64,000 nt of DNA from Carettochelys insculpta (taxonomy: Eukaryota > Chordata > Testudines > Carettochelyidae): NCBI RefSeq assembly GCF_033958435.1, contig NC_134137.1:109812501-109876500 (forward strand), given 5' to 3'. This document shows positions 57,192 to 64,000 of the stretch, piece after piece; the stretch's first letter is position 1, and each line of letters starts with the position of its first letter. The position numbers and the translations under genes were made by a program. Under the pieces are notes generated by a model that was not told where the DNA came from, did no database searches, and saw nothing but the letters and a program-made list of their open reading frames with translations.

Positions 57192-59356
57192 AGATGCATC
57201 TACACTATGAGATAAAATAGATTTTAAGTCAGTTAGCCCAGTTTTTCCCAGTGCCTGTCCTCACTGTAAATTCCGTTAGCTTGATTTATGGAACATTAAA
57301 ATTGATATGGTATCAAAATCCTAAAATCGAAGTAACCCGATAGGTGTAGCTTTCTATTCAAATTTAAGAATCTAAATAAAGGTAGTGAGCACGCGGCATG
57401 TCTTTACATCGAATTCATTAGCCTCCACAGATGTCCCATATGTGCCCCACAATGCACTGCAGTTCTCTGCTCTGTCCTCTTCCATCTCCACTGCTCTCAG
57501 TTGCATAGGAACTAGGCAACAGGACTGTTACAATTTGGCACCTGCAAGCCCGTGGCTGTAGGGTCATGAAAGGCTGAAAAATTGTTTTTCTTTTCCTTTG
57601 CTAGCAGCGCAGCTGTGGGGTCCGTTCTTCTGTGTAGACCCCTACTAGCTGCCTTTTTTTTCTGTGCTGCCTGGCGCCAGCTGCTGGATCACTGTACCAT
57701 GTGTCAGCTTGGTGTGGGTGGGGATCATGCTTGTCTGGTAGGATGAGAAACTTCTTTTCAGTGTTTACATATTGTCCTGACCCCCACATCCCCTCTCTTC
57801 CCTTCCCCTGGAGGCGCCACACAGTCTGGAACATTCCTGCACCCAACTCTATCACGTGGCTCGACCCCGAACCAATACAAGGACGTGCTGCACAAAGTGC
57901 CAGGCAGATTGCGTGCTGGAGCCAGGGCTCTTCTAGCCGCCAGGGGGACGCCTCCCTCGGCAGTCACGATTTTTAGAGGCTGGCTGTAGCCGTGGGTCTT
58001 GTAGCCACCCTGAGCCATACATGTCTCAATGAAGGCAACAGATTAGCTATACAATGACCACAGGTGTCGAAGTAAGGCTTGCAGCAGGGAGTATTCGGCT
58101 ATGTCTACACGTGAAACCAACATCGAAATAGGCTATTTCGATGAGTAACGTCTACACGTCCTCCAGGGCTGGCAACGTCGATGTTCAACTTCGACGTTGC
58201 ACGGCACCACATCGAAATAGGCGCTGCGAGGGAACATCTACACGCCAAAGTAGCACACATCGAAATAAGGGTGCCAGGCACAGCTGCAGACAGGTTCACA
58301 GGGCGGACTCAACAGCAAGCCGCTCCCTTAAAGGGCCCCTCCCAGACACAGTTGCACTAAACAACACAAGATACACAGAGCCGACAACAGGTTGCAGACC
58401 CTGTGCCTGCAGCATGGATCCCCAGCTGCCGCAGCAGCAGCCAGAAGCCCTGGGCTAAGAGCTGCTGCCCACGGTGACAATAGAGCCCCGCAGGGGCTGG
58501 AGAGAGAGCATCTCTCAACCCCTCAGCTGATGGCCTCCATGGCGGACCCCGCTATTTTGAAGTTGCGGGACGCGCAACGACTACACGGTCCCTACTTCGA
58601 CGTTGAACGTCGAAGTAGGGCGCTATTCCTGTCCCCTCATGGAGTTAGCGACTTCGACGTCTCGCCACCTAACGTCAAAGTTAACTTTGAAATAGCGCCC
58701 GGCGCGTGTAGCCGTGACGGGCGCTATTTTGAAGTTAGTGCCGCTACTTCGAAGTAGCGTGCACGTGTAGACACGGCTTTCGTGTCCTAAGGGTCTTCTT
58801 TGTCGGGTGCAAACCTGGCTGTAGTCTGGGGACTTTCAGCCTGATGATTCATTTGAGTTTCAGTGCAACAACCATGTGTACTTGGGCATAAGGGCCTTTT
58901 TTCTCGGGTGGCCTAAATTCAGACCCAAGCATGAGAGAGGCACTCCGTGGGTGGTCACAATTTGCGTGGCTGTCAACTGGGTACGTCCTTTAAGCTGCCA
59001 TGGCCCATTACTGATAATTCATTTGAGTTTCAGTGTAACAACCATGTCTACGTAAACATACTTAACAAGGCAGGGGAAAGAGGGAAATGAAATGTGGGAA
59101 GATGGCGTCATATACCCACACCTACTAGTGTGGCCAGAATGCAATGGGGCTCAGAGGACTGTGGAATATGTTCCCACAATGCACTGCAGCAGCACTTGAT
59201 TTAAGCTCGATTTAAGGTACTTGTGTATGGCAGCAGTAAATCGATTTTGTGGGGAGTATGTGGGAAGGTGAAGATGCTCAAAATTGAATGGATAAAACCC
59301 AGAGTTAAGAAATCAATTTTAATAAAATCAATTTATCTCTTAGCGTAGACGCAGCC
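57192..59356. mobile_element. Harbinger-type element with AATCGATTT ends, no transposase seen
   Basis: The termini AGATGCATCTACAC and (right reversed) GGCTGCGTCTACGC are flanked by TTA (57189-57191, 59357-59359). Next inwards lie GAGATAAAATAGATTTTA and, mirrored, GAGATAAATTGATTTTATTA. Words ATCGATTT, TCGATTTAAG and ACAATGCACTGCAG occur in both arms. Without the nested 682-bp MITE it is about 1.48 kb. I recognise no transposase or Myb domain. Confidence 0.85.
58097..58778. mobile_element. Harbinger MITE, TACTTCGA family, copy 3 (inverted)
   Basis: The termini GGCTATGTCTACAC and (right reversed) AGCCGTGTCTACAC are flanked by TTC (58094-58096, 58779-58781). It is the reverse complement of the copy at 8115 and has exactly the same length, 682 bp, with only scattered substitutions visible. 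It lies inside 57192-59356 and is younger than it. Confidence 0.95.
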
Positions 59357-59448
59357 TTAAGAAGTTTTTTTTTTCTTTTCAGCTAGACTGGTGCACGTAA
59401 TTTGCGTTCAAGCATTTTAAACAAGGAGGCTAGGATCTTGGACAACCA

Positions 59449-60680
59449 TTAATGTTGTTGTTCAGTAAAGTTTTGGAGTACTGGGGAAGTTTCAAATAGC
59501 TAGAAGAAATCTAATATTGTACCAAACAAAGGGCACATGGGTAATTATATACCTGTCAGCCTGATATTGGTGCAGGGTGAGATTATGAAACAGCAGAGTC
59601 AGGGCTGGATTAACAAAGATTTGAAGGAGGGGAAGGTGTTTAGTGCAAATCAGTGTGAATTAATAGAAAATAAATCCTGTGAAATTAACTTGCTTTTTTA
59701 TAAGATTACAAATGTGACGTATAAAGGTAAGTGTTAATATAACACAGGTTGAATCTCTCTAATCTGGAATTCTCTCTTCTGGAAACACCCTTAATCCAGC
59801 ATGATTTCACTTAGCTGGAGGATCAGTTATCATGAGTGCAGCCAACTTTCCTGTGATCCCGTAAAGTTTGTTTACAGCCATCAGTCCTGGCTCTCAGTGT
59901 TCTGTGTTGTTATTTAGCTCTAATTTACCCCACATGATCCACCTCAAAAAGTAATAGTAAATTCTCATCACTGAGAAGGTGTATTTCCAATGAGATACAT
60001 GTGGATTGGTTCTTGGTCCTACTCTATTTAACATTTTTATCAGTGACCTAAAGGAAAACAAAATCATCACCGATAAAGGTCTGCAGATGACACACACATT
60101 GAGGAAGCAGTAAGTAATGAAGAGGGCAGCTCACTGAAGCAGAGTGAGCTGGATTGCTTGGTAAACTGGGTGCAAGCAAACAATACATGTTTAAATACAG
60201 CTAAATATAAATGCATACATCTAGCGTCAAAGAATGTAGGTCATAATTACAGTAAAGGAATTTTGTCCTAAGTAGCATTGAGTCTGAAAAACATTCGGAG
60301 GTCATAATGACAGGAGCTCTCAATGTGGCCAAAAGAGTTAATCTGATCCTGGGTGCATAAACAGGGGCATCTCTGTTAGGAATGGAGAATGGTTTTTTTA
60401 CGTCTGTATTTATCACCATTGTGCCTGCTGCTGTGTTCAGCCCTGGAATCCACAGTTCAAGAAGGATATTGATAAATGAGAGGATATTCACTGAGGAGCC
60501 ACGAGAATGATTAAAGAATTAGAAAGTGTCTCAACATGTGAGACTCAAGGAGCTCAATCTATTTAGCTTAACAAAGAGAAAGTTAAAGGATGATATGAGT
60601 ACAGTGTCTAAGTACTTGCATAAGGAACAAATATTTCACTGGGCTCTTCAGTCTAACAGAGACCACATGAGCTCATGGGA
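59449..60680 (+). mobile_element. CR1-like LINE fragment, interrupted
   Basis: The + strand shows a decayed reverse transcriptase: NYIPVSLILVQGEIMKQ and VFSANQCELIENKSCEINLL (family NQHGFTKGKSCLTNLL) up to about 59740. After an insertion it continues with the equivalent of VLGPTLFNIFISDLKEN (60010-60060) and later C-terminal words. It is older than the other CR1 copies here. Confidence 0.7.
59745..59935. mobile_element. Truncated Tigger/mariner-like element
   Basis: It begins CAGGTTGAATCTCTCTAATC, close to the terminus of the element at 1458, and holds TTTACAGCCATCAGTCCTGG and TTCTGTGTTGTTATTTAG, complementary to 1595-1660 of that copy. The right terminus is missing. Confidence 0.6.
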
Positions 60681-60689
60681 ATAAGGGGA

Positions 60690-60893
60690 CTTCGAAGAAG
60701 GTGGCGTCCTTTCGAAAAGGAGCCCCGTCTGGACGCGCCGCGCGGCGTCAAGGAGCATCAATTTCGAAGCGTGGCTGCCGCCCGCATGCTAATGAAGCGC
60801 TGAATATGCATTTCAGCGCTTCATTAGTAAACTTCGAAATGGCCATTTGCATGGCCATTTCGAAGTTTGGGGCACGTGTAGACGTAGCCTACA
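60690..60893. mobile_element. Right half of a MITE (family of 11930-12297)
   Basis: It shares TTTCGAAAAGGAGCCCCGTC, CGCATGCTAATGAAGCGCTG and AAATGGCCATTTGCATGGCC with the element at 11930. Its right terminus GTGTAGACGTAGCC is intact at 60879-60892. The left outer arm is missing. Confidence 0.8.
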
Positions 60894-63042
60894 TTACTTG
60901 TAGCTGACTGTTAAAGTGGTCTTTCCAGGCTTCCCTAAGCCACATAACTCTGTATTGAGTTCTTCTAAGGCCCTCAAATTTATGGCTGATTAAACTTTCT
61001 AGATAGCTGCTCCGCTTCTGCTCTCCAGCACAACTTTCCCTCCTTTGGCTCCTGATTATTATGCAGAGCACAACAGTTAGCTATAAACACTCAGGTATTT
61101 TTTCCACACTGAGTCAATCTTGTGAATGAACATCCTTCAGAATGCAACGACAATCATCTCTTCCTCTGCACCCACTCAGCCGGTAGTTGAATTTTTTCTT
61201 GGAAGTGGCAGGTGGCTGGTGTACAGCTTCATAAACTAGGGGATCAAGGATTAGACTGGTTCCCCAGAATCACTACTAGCATTTCAACATTGCCAGTGGT
61301 AATCCACCAGTCCAGGAAGGAAGGCCGCTGCTTGCAGCTTTGTGAATAATCCTGGCTTGGATCATGCAATCATGCATCTTTCTTGCTCAGCTCCCACTGA
61401 TAATGGTGAAGGCTTGGCAATGATCCTCCAACACTTACACAGGTATCGAAATATAGTCTTTGTAGTGTGTGACAAGGTAAGGCTGGGAGGGGGTAAGAAC
61501 GAGGGAAAAGCAGGGCAGGCAAACAGGCTGAGTGTGAGCAGCTGGGAAGGAAGCCACCCTGCGCTAATTGGGGCCAGCTGGTCCCACTTAAGCCTGCTTT
61601 TAAAAGAACCCTTGCCCAGTAGGCAGTGGGAAGTTAAGTTTTTCCGTACAGGGCTGGGCTGGGCTGGGCTGGGCTGAGCTGAGCTGAGCTGAGCTGAGGC
61701 CCCTGCCCAGGAGGCCCTGAGATTTGGTGTAAGTCCAAGAAGGCTGATTGCACAGGAGGAGCCAAAACCGGGAGGGGGAACAGGCTGCACCTGTTGCTGC
61801 TACAGCTACCTGGAGGAGGTATGGGGTTAGGAATTGTCTGGGGAAGTGGCCCAGGGAAGAGCTGTGCTGTTTGTAATGAGGGGAGCCTTCCCCCACCGCT
61901 AGCAGCCACACAGGGTCCCTGGGCTGGAACCTGGAATGAGTGGGTGAGGCCTGGGTTCCCCCCAGACCACCATCTTCCCCCATCCATTGTCCCAGGAAGA
62001 GCAGTGGTATTCTGGCTGTGGTGTTAGTGGACTAAACAGTGGCCTGGATCCCAGGAGCGAGGCTAGCCTTGCCGCAATTGATGTATTCTGTGGCAAACTG
62101 GGATGGTGCCAAAATAAGGCTGTGTATGATATCTCTTGCCACACCACAGTTCAGTGGTGTAGAGGTTTATAGACTTCGTTCAAAAAAGATGTGCATATGT
62201 AAGGCATGATGGGATGGAGAAAGTTGCATGATGGAAAACTGAAGCCTTGTTACTTTTCACTCCTGAATGGCATGTTTCTTTCCATTATGCATTGAAAATT
62301 TTTTCCCAAAAACAGTGTGCTGGGCAGTGGCAAATGGCACATTGAAATGCCTGCTTATGGTTCAACACACTTCACTGACATAAAGGTTCTGCAAGGGAAG
62401 TCTAAGCAACCTGCCTTAGTGTGTGTTTGGGGGAGAGGGGGTTTGCCATAGAGTCTTCTTGTTATTTTAAACAGGAAGATATATGTTGTTGATGGGACTT
62501 AGTGTATATATGAGAAGAAGTCCCAAATAGGGAGATTGTCCAAATTGTATGGAGATATCTGGTCACCCTTCTTATATAGGCACCTGAGCCTATAACTTCT
62601 CTCACCTCCCCTACAATACATTCTTGTGATCCCCCATTCCTCACTTCAGTCCCAACCTCCCACCTATGCCCCTGCATGCCCCAGCACCCCTCTCCTCCCA
62701 GGAAGTATTCCCGTGTCTTATTTTCTCTGCTGCAATAAAATTGCTACCCATTATTCACAAATTGTAGCAAACTCCAGCCACTCAGTTCAAAGCTTCATGT
62801 GCCTTATGTGGGGCTTGAAGTGAATTTGTCCTTAGTTACACTAACAGAAGGGTGAGTTCACCACAAGCATGAGGTCTGTGATTCAACCAGTCATCTGTAC
62901 CCTTCTAAGCCTGTCAGCAGAAGGAAACCCTTTTGGACAGGCCCTGTACCTCAAGAACTCCTCCTTAAATGACCCCAAATTGAGAGGTGCTGCTACCCCA
63001 CACCTGAAGTAGGCACACTTTTTCAAAGCAATTTGAGGCTTT
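60894..63042 (+). other. ITGBL1 intron 2 continuation, repeats not defined
   Basis: No coding exon recognised. Besides the pentamer run at 61651 the GC-rich part 61480-62010 may be a decayed repeat. The rest is AT-rich. Confidence 0.3.
61651..61695. repeat. Pentamer microsatellite (GGGCT)5(GAGCT)4
   Basis: Five GGGCT units are followed by four GAGCT units, so a single A/G change separates two homogeneous blocks. Confidence 0.95.
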
Positions 63043-63617
63043 TTTCTACACTGACAAGTTATGTCACTATAACTGCATCACTCAGGGTATGGGGAAAATG
63101 CATACCTTTGAGTGGTGCAGTTATACTGACCTAACCCCCAGTGGAGACAGCTCTAAGTCAACGGGAGGGCTTCCCCCTTCAGCTGGGCTACTGCCTTTTG
63201 TTGAGGTGGATTACCTGCGTCAGTGGGAGAAGCCCTCTTTTTGACACAGGGGGCACCTACCAGGCCCATCGATGGAGCAGGTGGAAAGGCAAATGGAGCG
63301 GCTGCCCAATGGCCTAGGGATTCAAAGGAGCCAGGGGTGGTGGCCAGAGCTGTGGGCCCCTTTGAATTGCTGGCAGAGTGCTGCTCCAGGAGCTCTGCAC
63401 AACTCTGAGGGCTGTGGGGGAGGTGAGTCTCAGTCCAAGCAGCGCTAAGGGCTGGGCTGTCCCTGGCCCCACCCTTTCCTGTGGCATGGAGATGTCACCC
63501 CACACATGCTCCTCGCCCTGGGGCCCCTGCTGGTTGTCAGCCCTGCTGGCATCTCCAGTGAAGCATTATAGTGGTGCAGCTGCATCAGTTCAGCATTTTA
63601 AATGTAGGCAAGCCCTG
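63043..63617. mobile_element. MITE split by another repeat
   Basis: The left arm (63043-63235) reads TATAACTGCATCACTCAGGG mirrored by GGTGCAGTTATACTGACCTA, then CAACGGGAGGGCTTCCCCCT and GTCAGTGGGAGAAGCCCTC. The right arm (about 63545-63617) reads ATAGTGGTGCAGCTGCATCA and ends ATGTAGGCAAGCCCT. The 300 bp between (CCAGGCCCATCGATGGAGCA to GGGCCCCTTTGAATTGCTGG) is a separate GC-rich repeat; a related phrase (GGGCCCTTTAAATTGCTTCT) recurs at 63851. Confidence 0.6.
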
Positions 63618-64000
63618 AGTAACTTCAGAGTTTAGAGCTCTTACAATAGTCAAGTCTAAAGCATAGAAAATGGCAGGCACGGAAACACTCTAGACATTTT
63701 CATGTGTTGGTGCAAGTCTATTATAAATAGGCAAATTTTCATAAATACTGCTCTCGCTTTGAGTCCCCCCAGAGATTTACCATCAGGTCCATCAACAGGG
63801 CCGGGGCAAAGGCCTGGAGTTCCTGGCTGCATGCAGTAGCAAGAGGCCTGGGCCCTTTAAATTGCTTCTGAAGCACCACATGGCACACCTCCGGGCAGTA
63901 CTGCAGGGGAGATGGTAGTGCTGAAGGCTGCCTGTCCTGCCCTTTCTGCTCCAGGCCACCCTCCTTCCCAAAGTGCAGGGCAATCTCCCCACTCCCTTGC
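63618..64000. other. Window end; part of a GC-rich repeat
   Basis: The stretch from about 63790 resembles the 63260-63400 repeat in reduced form (GGGCCGGGGCAAAGGCCTGG, then GGGCCCTTTAAATTGCTTCT). No gene is supported. Confidence 0.35.

Noticed and set aside
1..64000. tRNA, rRNA, bacterial operon, phage or integrated viral genes
   Set aside because: I saw no cloverleaf with A and B boxes, no rRNA core words, no operon-like gene packing and no viral structural or polymerase motif. RT signals all fit non-LTR or Penelope elements.

Overview
The window looks like nuclear DNA of a sauropsid, most probably a turtle. It has CR1 LINEs in several states of decay, Penelope-like fragments, hAT and Tigger-like elements, and many short elements ending in variants of GGCTACGTCTACAC, a combination I associate with chelonian genomes. 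The species call is inference. Nothing suggests a bacterial, viral or organellar source.

Only one host protein-coding gene can be read directly. Two exons on the + strand (49083-49180 and 50678-50889) have a signal peptide, compatible splice phases and an integrin-type EGF repeat, and match the start of ITGBL1. The rest of that gene lies beyond the right edge. About 30 kb upstream is a CpG-rich, repeat-free island (about 18240-19250). In human, NALCN lies head-to-head with ITGBL1 at a similar distance, so I read the island as the NALCN promoter and 5' noncoding exon on the minus strand. On that reading, positions 1 to about 18900 are NALCN intron 1, 19-49 kb is the intergenic space, and 51-64 kb is ITGBL1 intron 2.

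Everything else I can identify is transposon-derived. CR1 copies lie at 4.7-7.3 kb (-), 22-26 kb (+, near full length), 22-31 kb (-, split by insertions), 41.3-41.9 kb (+) and 59.4-60.7 kb (+). A Penelope copy with an inverted 5' half is at 15.5-17.2 kb. A non-LTR element at 52.66-55.58 kb (-) keeps 948 codons in one frame with four internal stops. Three PIF/Harbinger-type elements with transposase genes lie at 26.3-30.3, 34.1-38.0 and 42.9-46.3 kb; two of them also carry a divergent-type Myb/SANT gene with a conserved intron.

The most striking layer is a set of small elements with many interior types but closely related 14-bp termini and 3-bp target duplications. Their ends are filled with family-specific TTCGAA-centred motifs. 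One such element sits inside a Harbinger transposase gene, next to the first catalytic position. The insertion order can be read from the nesting. No transposase in the window keeps all of its catalytic residues.
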